From: Chloroflexota bacterium
Lineage (GTDB): Bacteria; Chloroflexota; Dormibacteria; Dormibacterales; Dormibacteraceae
Direction of reading: 5' to 3'
NCBI GenBank assembly: GCA_005889495.1
Contig: VBHA01000074.1
Coordinates: forward strand, 1 to 50,507
DNA length: 50,507 bases
Shown: positions 33,852 through 40,685 of the stretch, piece after piece
Layout of the letters: each line of letters begins with the position of its first letter
Position numbering within the stretch: the first letter of the stretch is position 1
Notes under the pieces: model-generated
What the model was told of the DNA's origin: nothing
The model's database searches: none
What the model saw: only the letters and a program-made list of their open reading frames with translations
Translations under genes and position numbers: made by a program

Positions 33852-33874
33852 GGAATCAGATTATTGTTCGATAG
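33852..33874. promoter_or_regulatory. 23-bp bidirectional promoter with overlapping -10 boxes
   Basis: AATAAT for the leftward globin (33865-33860 on the minus strand) overlaps TATTGT for the rightward small gene (33862-33867). Spacing to the respective start codons is eight and seven bases. One short AT-rich patch can thus start two leaderless mRNAs in opposite directions, but hardly both at once. Confidence 0.55.
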
Positions 33875-34081
33875 ATGAGCGAAGACGAGGTCGTACGCCT
33901 TCGGGCCGAGAACGCGGAGCTGAAACGCCTGCTTCTGAAGCACCAGTGGTCGGGCCTGACGCCGGTCGGCTCGAGCGGTGCCTGCCCCGAGTGCGCCGGC
34001 ACGGCGCCCCCGGTCGGCACCGGCCATCGCCCTGGTTGCGCTCTCTCCGCCGCGCTGCAGGCGCGAAACGTGCGCGCTTAG
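33875..34081 (+). CDS. Small protein with coiled-coil and Cys/His cluster
   Basis: 68 residues. MSEDEVVRLRAENAELKRLLLKH is a short leucine-zipper-like helix. It is followed by ACPECAGTAPPVGTGHRPGCALSAAL, where C-x2-C, His and a last Cys could bind one zinc. The leaderless start behind TATTGT supports expression. Family not recognised; a small DNA-binding or redox-sensing partner of the divergent globin operon is possible but unproven. Confidence 0.6.
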   Translation: MSEDEVVRLRAENAELKRLLLKHQWSGLTPVGSSGACPECAGTAPPVGTGHRPGCALSAALQARNVRA

Positions 34082-34087
34082 CCGAGA

Positions 34088-34093
34088 TATACT
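34088..34093 (+). promoter_or_regulatory. -10 box of MFS leader transcript
   Basis: TATACT predicts a transcript starting near 34100, two or three bases before the ATG of the leader peptide at 34103. The MFS gene itself begins 135 bases further on. Confidence 0.55.
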
Positions 34094-34102
34094 TCGGGCG
34101 CA

Positions 34103-34162
34103 ATGTCATCCATCGCCTCTCGTCCTGTGACGCGCGCGGTGGACGGCGTGCGCATCAGCTAG
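34103..34162 (+). CDS. 19-residue leader peptide upstream of the MFS pump
   Basis: ATG 34103 to TAG 34160-34162 encodes MSSIASRPVTRAVDGVRIS. It begins almost at the predicted transcript start, so it would be translated as a leaderless ORF. The coding sequence ends inside hairpin GTGCGC/GCGCAC (34148-34153, 34162-34167). It resembles leader peptides that let a stalled ribosome control drug-resistance genes, and it contains Arg-Pro followed by a Val/Arg-rich stretch. No homologue is known to me; expression is inferred from layout. Confidence 0.5.
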   Translation: MSSIASRPVTRAVDGVRIS

Positions 34163-34230
34163 CGCACAGCACCAGCCGCTCTCCGCGCAACCACCTCGTT
34201 TGTACGCGCCCGCGCGGGCGCTGGAGAGCG
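34148..34230 (+). promoter_or_regulatory. Translation attenuator masking the MFS Shine-Dalgarno
   Basis: CGCTCTCCGCGC (34177-34188) is complementary to GCGCTGGAGAGCG (34218-34230) over twelve pairs with one bulged T, burying GGAGAG, the Shine-Dalgarno nine bases before ATG 34238. The perfect palindrome GCGCCCGCGCGGGCGC (34206-34221) forms a nested hairpin. A separate hairpin (34148-34167) covers the end of the leader peptide. A ribosome paused at the leader stop would sit against the anti-Shine-Dalgarno strand. Mechanism inferred; complementarity is directly visible. Confidence 0.6.
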
Positions 34231-34237
34231 CGACGAC

Positions 34238-35491
34238 ATGCACCGACTCAGTCCGAAAGCTACCTACGTGACCATCCTCGGCGCCGAGGGCTTCGCCCGC
34301 GGCCTGCTCTTTGTCGCCCTTGTCTCGTACTGGGTCGTGCAGGCGCGCCTGAATCCGCTGCAGCTGGTCCTGCTCGGCACCGCGCTCGAAGGGACGCTGT
34401 TTCTGCTCCAGGTCCCGACCGGGGCGTTTGCCGACGCCATCGGCCGCCGGCCCGCGACCGTCATCGGCTACGCCTTGCTCGGCGCGGGCCTTGGCCTGCA
34501 GGCGTTCACGCGTGACTTCGGATCGCTGCTCGTTTTGCAGGCGATCTCCGGCGGGGCCTGGGCTTTCCTGATCGGCTCCATCGAAGCCTGGATCGCCCAG
34601 CAGGCGGGCACCGACGGCCTCGAACGTGTATTTCTGCGCGGCGGTCAGGCCGGCATGGCGGGTTTGATGGTCGGGCTCTGCATGACCGTGCTGGCCGGGC
34701 AGGTCGACCCACGGCTTCCGATCTTCGCCGGTGGAGCGCTGCTGGTGGTCGTCAGCGCCATGGCCGCGGTGCTGATGACCGAGGAGCCGATCTCTCGTTC
34801 GCCGGTGTCGAAGTCGCGGTGGCGCGAGATCGTCCTGGCTGGCGCGACGGGTGCAAGGCGGATCGGCGCCAACCGGACGCTTTTCGTCCTCGTGCTCGTC
34901 GCCCTCGCGCTCGGGATCTCGAGCGAGGGCTGGGACCGCCTGTACACCGCCCATCTAATGCGCGACCTGCGCCTGGCGTCGGTCGGCCACCTGGCCCCGG
35001 TGGGATGGCTGGCGCTGGTCGGGCTCGCCGAGGGCTGTCTCGGCCTGGTCGCATTCCAGCTGGCGATGCCCCGCGTCGCCGGCAGAGAGCCAGGCGCCTT
35101 GCTTTCAGCGCTCTACGTCTCGAGGGCCGCTCTCATGGTCTGCTTTGCGCTCATCCCGTGGCTGCCTGCGGCGCTGGCGGCCTTCCTCGGCGCCGAGACG
35201 GTCCGGCGCCTCGCCGAGCCGTTGATCGACGCATGGATCGCGCGGGAGACGCCGCAGGAGGTTCGGGCAACTGTGCTCTCCGTCGTGGGGCAGGCGGACT
35301 CGTTGGGACAGATCGCAGCGGGCCCCCTCGTCGGGCTGCTCGGGAGCGTGGCGTCGGTCGCGGCGGCGCTGACTGCGTCCGCGGGCCTGATGCTGCCGGC
35401 CGGGTTGCTGGCCCTGCGGGCCGGGAAGGATGCCGCGCCGGTGTCCGTATCGCCAGACCCGGCGCGGGCTGACCTCAGCCCGCCGGCGTGA
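34238..35491 (+). CDS. MFS efflux transporter
   Basis: 417 residues with twelve predicted helices. TGAFADAIGRRPATVIGYALLGAG is the motif-A loop after helix 2, as in drug efflux DHA-type carriers. The N-terminus MHRLSPKATYVTILGAEGFARGLLFVAL matches a class often annotated as multidrug or tetracycline-like exporters. GGAGAG nine bases before ATG 34238 is the ribosome site and is masked by a hairpin, and a leader peptide precedes it, suggesting drug-inducible translation. Its last 17 bases overlap the convergent nitroreductase gene. Confidence 0.86.
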   Translation: MHRLSPKATYVTILGAEGFARGLLFVALVSYWVVQARLNPLQLVLLGTALEGTLFLLQVPTGAFADAIGRRPATVIGYALLGAGLGLQAFTRDFGSLLVLQAISGGAWAFLIGSIEAWIAQQAGTDGLERVFLRGGQAGMAGLMVGLCMTVLAGQVDPRLPIFAGGALLVVVSAMAAVLMTEEPISRSPVSKSRWREIVLAGATGARRIGANRTLFVLVLVALALGISSEGWDRLYTAHLMRDLRLASVGHLAPVGWLALVGLAEGCLGLVAFQLAMPRVAGREPGALLSALYVSRAALMVCFALIPWLPAALAAFLGAETVRRLAEPLIDAWIARETPQEVRATVLSVVGQADSLGQIAAGPLVGLLGSVASVAAALTASAGLMLPAGLLALRAGKDAAPVSVSPDPARADLSPPA

Positions 35492-35969
35492 TGCGCAGGA
35501 CCGGGATCTCGCGGTCGGTCTTCTTCGGATAGCCGGCGTAGCTCGGCGCCGCCTTGGCCACCTTTGCGTAGGCGTCCTCACGATCGGTGCCGCGAAGGGA
35601 TTCCACGTGCGCCTTGAATTTGCGGTTGCCAATCTGGAACCAGACCTTGTCGGGGTTCTGGGCGATGTTGTGGAACCACGCGGGATGCGAGGCGGAGCCG
35701 CTCTTCGACGCGACGATCAGCCAGGTGTCCGGCCCATCCTGAAACGCCCCCAGGGGTAGGCTGCGCTCCTTGCCGGTCTTGGCCCCCACGGTGGTCAGCA
35801 CGCCGACGGGAAATCCCATGAACTTCTCCGGCTCGGGACCGCTCGCTTTCTGGTACCGCCGGACCACCCGCGACATGAACGGCCGGCCGAGCCGCATGAA
35901 AACGTCCATCATCCGAGCGCCGCGCGTGCCTTTCGGAGGAACGTGGATCTTCGTGCTGTCGTCGCTCAT
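35475..35969 (-). CDS. Nitroreductase-family deazaflavin (F420)-dependent oxidoreductase
   Basis: 164 residues. FPVGVLTTVGAKTGKERSLPLGAFQDGPDTWLIVASKSGSASHPAWFHNIAQNP is the Ddn-family F420 site (TxGAKTG, then ASKSGxxxHPxWxxNL). GGAGG five bases before ATG 35969 is a good ribosome site. Compared with the gene at 24305 this one has a longer basic amphipathic head (MMDVFMRLGRPFMSRVVRRYQKASG), which in some relatives contacts the membrane where menaquinone is reduced. The pair of palindromes at 36049-36118 lies upstream. Confidence 0.88.
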   Translation of the reverse strand: MSDDSTKIHVPPKGTRGARMMDVFMRLGRPFMSRVVRRYQKASGPEPEKFMGFPVGVLTTVGAKTGKERSLPLGAFQDGPDTWLIVASKSGSASHPAWFHNIAQNPDKVWFQIGNRKFKAHVESLRGTDREDAYAKVAKAAPSYAGYPKKTDREIPVLRITPAG

Positions 35970-36048
35970 CGCTACCTCCGAGGACTTGACGATGACGGGG
36001 GAACCACGGCCGCCAATCTAGCCCATCGCCGCATCCGCTGCTCCCCGA

Positions 36049-36118
36049 GGCGCGAGTGCCGGCACTGGCGGGAAATTCCTGCACTTCAAAGGCGCGACTG
36101 CCGGCACTCGCGGGAAAT
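36049..36118. repeat. Palindrome doublet A, 42-bp period
   Basis: GGCGCGAGTGCCGGCACT... and GGCGCGACTGCCGGCACT... are 28-bp direct repeats (36049-36076, 36091-36118) with two mismatches. Each is centred on a nearly perfect 20-bp palindrome, centres 36060.5 and 36102.5, exactly 42 bp apart. They lie between the nitroreductase start and the 3' end of tRNA-His, so they could be regulatory sites or tRNA terminators. Confidence 0.75.
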
Positions 36119-36130
36119 CGAGCGGGAAAG

Positions 36131-36204
36131 GGTGGCTAGCGGGACTTGAACCCGCGACACCCAGATCCACAATCTGGTGCTCTACCAAGCTGAGCTATAG
36201 CCAC
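36131..36204 (-). tRNA. tRNA-His (GTG)
   Basis: On the minus strand GTGGCTA (36204-36198) pairs with TAGCCAC; discriminator C at 36131; a G at 36205 can supply the extra 5' G-1 of tRNA-His. D arm AGCTCAGCTTGGTAGAGC, anticodon stem CCAGA/TCTGG with loop TTGTGGA (anticodon GTG) and T loop TTCAAGT are canonical. CCA is not encoded. Confidence 0.95.
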
Positions 36205-36277
36205 CACGGCGCGGCAGGAACGGGCTGCCTGGGGAAGACCACGATTCTACCGCCCGGCTTGTTGGAGAATTGATCTC

Positions 36278-37222
36278 ATGCCGAGCTCAGCCGAATTCGA
36301 CCAGATGATCAAGTCTGGCGAGCTCATCGAGTCCACCAGCGAGATGACCCCCGAGTATCTGCGGGAGCTCAAGCACACCCTCGTCGTCTCCGGCGACACC
36401 GAGCTCATCTCCGCCCCCGCCTACTACCTCGCGGCCAAGCGGGCGCCCAGCATCAACGCCTTCATGACCGGCATCGCGATCATCCAGGACGAGCTCGCCC
36501 ACGCCCACATCGCGTACCACATCCTCGAGGAGCTGGGCGAAGACCAGGAGAACCTCATCTTCAGCCGCGACCCCAAGAGCTTCCGCTACCCCTACGCCTT
36601 CGACGTCCCGCTCGAAACCTGGACCGAGCTCGTGGTCGCCAACGGCTTTTATGACCAGGCCGGTTTCTGCTTGCTCGGCGACATCCACGACAAGTGCTCG
36701 TACGGCCCCTGGAAACGGGGCCTGAACAAGGTCATGCTCGAGGAGAACTTTCACCTCCGCAACGGCCGCACGTGGATGAAGCGGATCAGCGCCTCCGGAG
36801 GTGCTGCCAAGGACGAGCTGCAGCGCGCGGTGGACTGGATGTTCCCACTCAGCGTCGAGTGGTTCGGACTTCCGGACGACAAGAAGATGCATTCGACCCA
36901 GCTCGAGTACCGGCTCAAGGGCCTGACCAACGATCAGCTGCGCCAGTGGTGGCTCTCGACGGTCGTCCCTTACTGCGAGCAGATCGGCGTCAAAGTGCCG
37001 GCGCACAAGGAGACCCGCGACGGCAAGGACGTCTGGGAGCTCGACTATCCGTTCCCCTGCGAGTTCGACGCGGAGCACAAGCGCTGGGACTTCGAGCACC
37101 CGAGCACGTGGGACGACGTGCTCGCGCGCTGGCGCGCACGCGGGCCGCGCAACGCCGAGATGGTCGCGATGTTCCAGGAAGAGTTCCACAACTTCCGCAA
37201 GGCGCACCACCAAGAGTCATGA
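36278..37222 (+). CDS. paaA: Phenylacetyl-CoA epoxidase catalytic subunit PaaA
   Basis: 314 residues. The diiron motifs are visible: DELAHAHIAYHILEELGED near residue 70 and EENFHLRNGRTWMKRI near residue 155, with WMFPLSVEWFGLPDD between later helices and QLEYRLKGLTNDQLRQWW matching PaaA. The PaaABC(D)E complex epoxidises the aromatic ring of phenylacetyl-CoA in the cytoplasm. GAGAAT seven bases before ATG 36278 fits a leaderless start. First gene of a tightly overlapping operon (paaA, paaD-like, paaB, paaC); the PaaE reductase is not in the window. Confidence 0.94.
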   Translation: MPSSAEFDQMIKSGELIESTSEMTPEYLRELKHTLVVSGDTELISAPAYYLAAKRAPSINAFMTGIAIIQDELAHAHIAYHILEELGEDQENLIFSRDPKSFRYPYAFDVPLETWTELVVANGFYDQAGFCLLGDIHDKCSYGPWKRGLNKVMLEENFHLRNGRTWMKRISASGGAAKDELQRAVDWMFPLSVEWFGLPDDKKMHSTQLEYRLKGLTNDQLRQWWLSTVVPYCEQIGVKVPAHKETRDGKDVWELDYPFPCEFDAEHKRWDFEHPSTWDDVLARWRARGPRNAEMVAMFQEEFHNFRKAHHQES

Positions 37223-37527
37223 CCCAGCGCTACTGGGATGCGCTCAGGGAGGTCGAGGACCCCGAGATGCCGGTGAACCTCGTCGACCTGGGCGTCATCT
37301 ACGGGATCAGCGAAAGCGCGGGGGGCGTGGTCGAGGTCGACCTCACGTTCACGGCCATGGGATGTCCCGCGTCGGAGTTCATCCTCGAGGACGTGCGCGA
37401 GCGCCTTCTTCGCGAGCCAGGGGTCAACGAGGTCCGGATCAACGTCGTCTGGGACCCCCCGTGGACAGCCGGCCGTATCACCGAGGCCGGCCGCGACGCC
37501 CTCGAAGCCTGGGGCCTGGCCGTTTGA
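37219..37527 (+). CDS. paaD: PaaD-like DUF59/MIP18 iron-sulfur assembly protein, lacking its zinc ribbon
   Basis: 102 residues (MTQRYWDALREVEDPEMPVNLVDLGVIYGI; DLTFTAMGCPASEFILEDVRERL), the DUF59/MIP18 domain with its conserved GCP cysteine. In PaaD this domain is followed by a C-terminal four-cysteine segment. Here the protein stops at GLAV, and a matching cysteine segment is instead found downstream of paaC at about 38485-38603. PaaD is needed for an active epoxidase, probably for metal or cluster insertion. The ATG overlaps the paaA stop (ATGA). Confidence 0.86.
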   Translation: MTQRYWDALREVEDPEMPVNLVDLGVIYGISESAGGVVEVDLTFTAMGCPASEFILEDVRERLLREPGVNEVRINVVWDPPWTAGRITEAGRDALEAWGLAV

Positions 37528-37751
37528 GCGGCAGCACCTACAAGCGCGTCAGCGGCGAGGCCGTCGAGTACGAGGTGTTCGCGCGCAAGGCGCGAATCGA
37601 CCCCTTGCACCTGGTCGGCAGCGTGGTCGCGCCGGACGCCGACCTGGCGATGGCGTACGCGCGCGCGACGTACGACGAGGAGCGTTGGTGCGAGATGGCG
37701 ATCGTGCGCAAGGACGACGTGATCCGCCTGTGGGCGCCGGGGGAGGCTTGA
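37524..37751 (+). CDS. paaB: Phenylacetyl-CoA epoxidase subunit PaaB
   Basis: 75 residues from TTG 37524, which overlaps the previous stop (TTGA). EVFARKARIDPLHLVGSVVAPDADLAMAYARATYDEERWCEMAIVRKDDVI is the PaaB sequence pattern (EVF-x-xx-xxG-xH-HVGSV-A-D-EMAL-NARD-YTRR in typical members), though shorter than the roughly 95 residues of E. coli PaaB and ending LWAPGEA. PaaB bridges PaaA and PaaC dimers. Its position between paaD and paaC is unusual compared with the common A-B-C-D-E order. Confidence 0.87.
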   Translation: MSGSTYKRVSGEAVEYEVFARKARIDPLHLVGSVVAPDADLAMAYARATYDEERWCEMAIVRKDDVIRLWAPGEA

Positions 37752-38476
37752 GCCTTTCCGACCTCGTCCTGTCGATCGCCGACAACAAGCAGATGCTCGG
37801 CCTGCGCTACGCCGAGTGGGCCACACGGGCGCCTTCGCTCGAGGCCGACATAGCGGCCGCAGCGATGGGTCTCGACGACCTCGGCCACAGCCGCGTCCTC
37901 TACGGCTGCCTCGAACCGCTCGGCGCCGACCCGCGAGGCCCCGAGCGCGAATCTGACGCGGCCAGCCTGCGCAACCTTGCCTACTTCGACGAGCCATGGA
38001 CCGAGTGGAGCCAGTTCGTGGCGGCCAACGCAGTCCTCGACTCCGCGTTCACGGCGATGATCGACGCTTGCGTCGGCGGGTCGGTCGAGGTCTTGCAGCA
38101 CCGCTTGCGCAAGATGCTGATGGAGGAGCGCTACCACTTCTTACATGGCCGGAGCTGGCTGCGCTCAGGCATCGAGTCTGGGCCGTTGGATCGCGCCTGG
38201 CGGGAGGCGATCGAGTGGTTCGGTCCGCCCGACGGCGAAACCGAGGCCCTGCACCGCGAGGGCAAGCTCAGCATGGGACCCACCGAGCTCCGATTCCACC
38301 TTGAAGAGCAGCTCGAGATGAAGCCCTCACACGTGAGCATCGACTGGAACAAATGGGACCCCATCCGCCGGCGCGGTGGGCCGGGCGCGGTCGACCATCA
38401 CACGTTCGGCATGCTGCGGGGTCTGGAGGAGAAGAAGTACGCGCCGCCGAGCGCCGCAAAACAAACCGCGAGCTGA
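37748..38476 (+). CDS. paaC: Phenylacetyl-CoA epoxidase structural subunit PaaC
   Basis: 242 residues from TTG 37748 (TTGA overlap with paaB). LVLSIADNKQMLGLRYAEWATRAPSLEADIAAAAMGLDDLGHSRVLY and KMLMEERYHFLHGRSWL match the ferritin-like PaaC, which has lost most iron ligands and holds PaaA in shape. Ends FGMLRGLEEKKYAPPSAAKQTAS. The zinc-ribbon sequence that follows is in the +1 frame and overlaps the end, raising the possibility of a fusion by frameshift. Confidence 0.9.
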   Translation: MSLSDLVLSIADNKQMLGLRYAEWATRAPSLEADIAAAAMGLDDLGHSRVLYGCLEPLGADPRGPERESDAASLRNLAYFDEPWTEWSQFVAANAVLDSAFTAMIDACVGGSVEVLQHRLRKMLMEERYHFLHGRSWLRSGIESGPLDRAWREAIEWFGPPDGETEALHREGKLSMGPTELRFHLEEQLEMKPSHVSIDWNKWDPIRRRGGPGAVDHHTFGMLRGLEEKKYAPPSAAKQTAS

Positions 38477-38603
38477 GCCCCGCTGCCCTCATTGCAAGGC
38501 GACGGATGCGGAGGTGATCTCGCTGTTCGGTACCCAGGCCATGACGCTTCAGTACCGCTGCCGCAAGTGCGGCACAGTGTTCGAAGCGATCAAGTACGAC
38601 TAG
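38376..38603 (+). CDS. PaaD-type C-terminal zinc-ribbon fragment, start uncertain
   Basis: Only the last 40 residues look real: PRCPHCKATDAEVISLFGTQAM then LQYRCRKCGTVFEAIKYD, a CxxC...CxxC segment very like the tail of PaaD proteins. The only standard start in frame is GTG 38376, deep inside paaC, and the residues from there to KPRAE look like shadow. Either a non-standard start, a +1 frameshift from the end of paaC, or a one-base error explains it. It completes the PaaD domain missing at 37527. Its stop overlaps the convergent gene by four bases. Confidence 0.6.
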   Translation: MGRARSTITRSACCGVWRRRSTRRRAPQNKPRAEPRCPHCKATDAEVISLFGTQAMTLQYRCRKCGTVFEAIKYD

Positions 38604-39295
38604 CGGCGGCGCCTCATCACGGCCAGCGGCAGGCCCGCCAGGACCACCACGACGATCAGCGCCGCCACCACGATGGGAAGAATCTGGCCCCCGCCGACCT
38701 GGATCGAGCCGGTTGGCGGCGAGCTGGACGGGTAGCCCGCGCCGAAGTAGCCGAACGTCGTCGTCCGGGTCTCGATCGTGTACGGCTGGCCTGGCTGGGA
38801 CGTGAGCGGCGCCCAGGCGCCGTTCGGATCGGACGCCTGGTAGACCTTCGACGGATCGGGCTCGAGGTTCGAATAGCGCAGGACGAGGTTGGCCGGCTTG
38901 TCCGGGTTCAGCGGCGCGCTCGCGGTGACCTGGTAGATGTTGGTGACGAACCTGATCCCCGAGGGCTGCGGACAGGTCTCCAGGGGCGTGATGTCGACCG
39001 CGATCGTCGTCTTGCCGTCGACCACGAACGCCCCCGGTAGAAAGCCGATCACGAGCTGGCCGTCCTCGGTGAACGCCGAGTTTGCGTCGCTCACACCACC
39101 GATGACCTTGATGTCGAGGTGGCCCGAGGTGGGCTTGTTGTTGGCCCCGGCCTGAGGCGGCGGACAGGTGAAGTTGTAAGCCTGCGGGGGCCCAAAGCCG
39201 TCGTAAAAGCCGGGAGCGACCGTCCACGCGGCGACCGCGTACAGCACGGCCGCGAGGGCGAGGAGGGCGGCAGGCCTTGTCCTCGTTCTGGTCAC
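38600..39295 (-). CDS. Exported protein with N- and C-terminal membrane segments
   Basis: 231 residues from GTG 39295. An N-terminal helix (PAALLALAAVLYAVAAWTVAPGFYDGFGPPQAYNF) is followed by a beta-rich domain of about 160 residues with two Cys (FTCPPP, LETCPQPSG) and a C-terminal anchor (ILPIVVAALIVVVVLAGLPLAVMRRRR). The GTG overlaps the CPBP gene stop (GTGA). I do not recognise the family; the layout suits a surface-exposed domain held at both ends. In many relatives of this lineage such proteins are annotated hypothetical. Confidence 0.75.
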   Translation of the reverse strand: MTRTRTRPAALLALAAVLYAVAAWTVAPGFYDGFGPPQAYNFTCPPPQAGANNKPTSGHLDIKVIGGVSDANSAFTEDGQLVIGFLPGAFVVDGKTTIAVDITPLETCPQPSGIRFVTNIYQVTASAPLNPDKPANLVLRYSNLEPDPSKVYQASDPNGAWAPLTSQPGQPYTIETRTTTFGYFGAGYPSSSPPTGSIQVGGGQILPIVVAALIVVVVLAGLPLAVMRRRR

Positions 39296-39852
39296 AGGGC
39301 CAGGTCCGCGATCACATGGCCGATGACCGGGGCGACGAGGTCTCTGCAAGCCCACCGCCACAGAGCCAGCAGCAGGCCCGCCGCGGCGACAGCGCCAAGG
39401 AATTCGGGCGGATGCGACAGGGCGTGGGCCAGCGTCCATACCAAGGTGGTTCCGCCGATCGCAAGGGGAGCGCCGCCTGACTCTTCGAGCGCCGCGTAAA
39501 GGACGCCGCGAAAGGCCAACTCCTCGCCGATCGAGACCACGACTGCGGCGATCGCGAGACTGGCGGGCAGCAAGGGCGCGGCCCCGGGGCGCACCGCCGC
39601 CGGCAGGAGCAGCACGCCCCCGAGCGCCAGCCCGCCGAGAATCCTCAGTCCAAACCTCGAGGTGCCGAGGCCGAGGCGTTCCACGGGCCAGCCGACCGCC
39701 ATCGCGGCCAGCGCGCACCCGCCGAGCACGAGGGCGGCCACGGTCAGGCCGGGCTGCTGGGCGACGAGGGCACGCGACCATTCGACCAGCAGGACGGCGA
39801 TCGCGACCAGGCCGGCGCGGAGCGCGGGCCGAGAACGGACGGCTGAGATCAA
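39292..39852 (-). CDS. CPBP-family intramembrane metalloprotease
   Basis: 186 residues, mostly membrane helices. SIGEELAFRGVLYAALE is the EExxxR motif, TTLVWTLAHALSHPPEFLG the FxxxH-type motif and APVIGHVIADL the final HxxxD/N motif of the CPBP (Abi/CAAX-like) family. Starts at TTG 39852, overlapping the fdhD stop (TTGA). Members cleave membrane-embedded or prenylated substrates, or act in peptide self-immunity; no target is evident here. Confidence 0.87.
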   Translation of the reverse strand: MISAVRSRPALRAGLVAIAVLLVEWSRALVAQQPGLTVAALVLGGCALAAMAVGWPVERLGLGTSRFGLRILGGLALGGVLLLPAAVRPGAAPLLPASLAIAAVVVSIGEELAFRGVLYAALEESGGAPLAIGGTTLVWTLAHALSHPPEFLGAVAAAGLLLALWRWACRDLVAPVIGHVIADLAL

Positions 39853-40685
39853 GCAGCCAGCCGCGCGGGCGCGGCGTACACGTTGAAGCGCTCACCCCGC
39901 AGAAAGCCGACCAGCGTCTGGTTGAACTCGCGCGACAGGCTGACGGCCAGGCTCGACGGAGCGCCCACGGCGGCGACGACCGGGATCCCCGCCGTGATCG
40001 CCTTCTGCACGATCTCGTAGCCGGCGCGGCCGCTCACGACCAGGATCGAGTCGCGCGCCGGCAGGCGCCCGCCCAGCATGAGGCGCCCCACGACCTTGTC
40101 GACCGCGTTGTGCCGCCCGACGTCCTCGCGCATGCAGACGGCCTCGCCCGAGGGCGTGAAAAGGCCCGCGGCGTGTAGCCCGCCCGTGCGCTCGAAAACG
40201 CCCTGCCCCGACCGCAGGCGCTCGACCAGCGCGGGCAGCAAGCGCGGGTCGACCGAAGGTCCGTCCGCAAGCACCGACAGGTCGCGCCGCAGGTCCTCGA
40301 TCATGACCGCGCCGCACACGCCGCACGCGGCGCTGGACAGCATCGAGCGCTCAGGCTTCCGGCGCGCCGCGTGCGCGAGGTGGATGTCGACCTGGTTGGA
40401 CTCCATGATCGATGCGTCGACGGCGATGTGTGCGTCGCTCTCGCCGGACTCGGCGCTGATCCGCAGCGAGGCAATGTCGGCGACCGACCGCGCGATACCC
40501 TCGGCGAAGAACAATCCGAGCGCGAGCTCGATGTCCTGGCCCGGCGTGCGCATCACCACCGAGAGGGGGTCGCCGTCGAGCAGCAGCTGCAGGGGCTCCT
40601 CGGTGACCACCGCATCAGGCGAGTCGGCCCACCGTCCCGCGTCCCACTTGCGGACGCGCAGCCCGGGCGCCGCGGGTTTGGCCAC
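39849..40685 (-). CDS. fdhD: Formate dehydrogenase accessory sulfurtransferase FdhD
   Basis: 278 residues from GTG 40685, whose G is also the last base of the upstream TAG. TEEPLQLLLDGDPLSVVMRTPGQDIELALGLFFAEGI, SSAACGVCGAVMIEDL (Cys121 and Cys124 persulfide loop) and GLFTPSGEAVCMREDVGRHNAVDKVVG are FdhD signatures. FdhD passes sulfur from a cysteine desulfurase to the molybdenum cofactor of formate dehydrogenases, so such an enzyme should be encoded elsewhere. Formate dehydrogenases are often selenoproteins, which fits the Sec candidate at 32781-33359 without proving it. Confidence 0.93.
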   Translation of the reverse strand: MAKPAAPGLRVRKWDAGRWADSPDAVVTEEPLQLLLDGDPLSVVMRTPGQDIELALGLFFAEGIARSVADIASLRISAESGESDAHIAVDASIMESNQVDIHLAHAARRKPERSMLSSAACGVCGAVMIEDLRRDLSVLADGPSVDPRLLPALVERLRSGQGVFERTGGLHAAGLFTPSGEAVCMREDVGRHNAVDKVVGRLMLGGRLPARDSILVVSGRAGYEIVQKAITAGIPVVAAVGAPSSLAVSLSREFNQTLVGFLRGERFNVYAAPARLAA

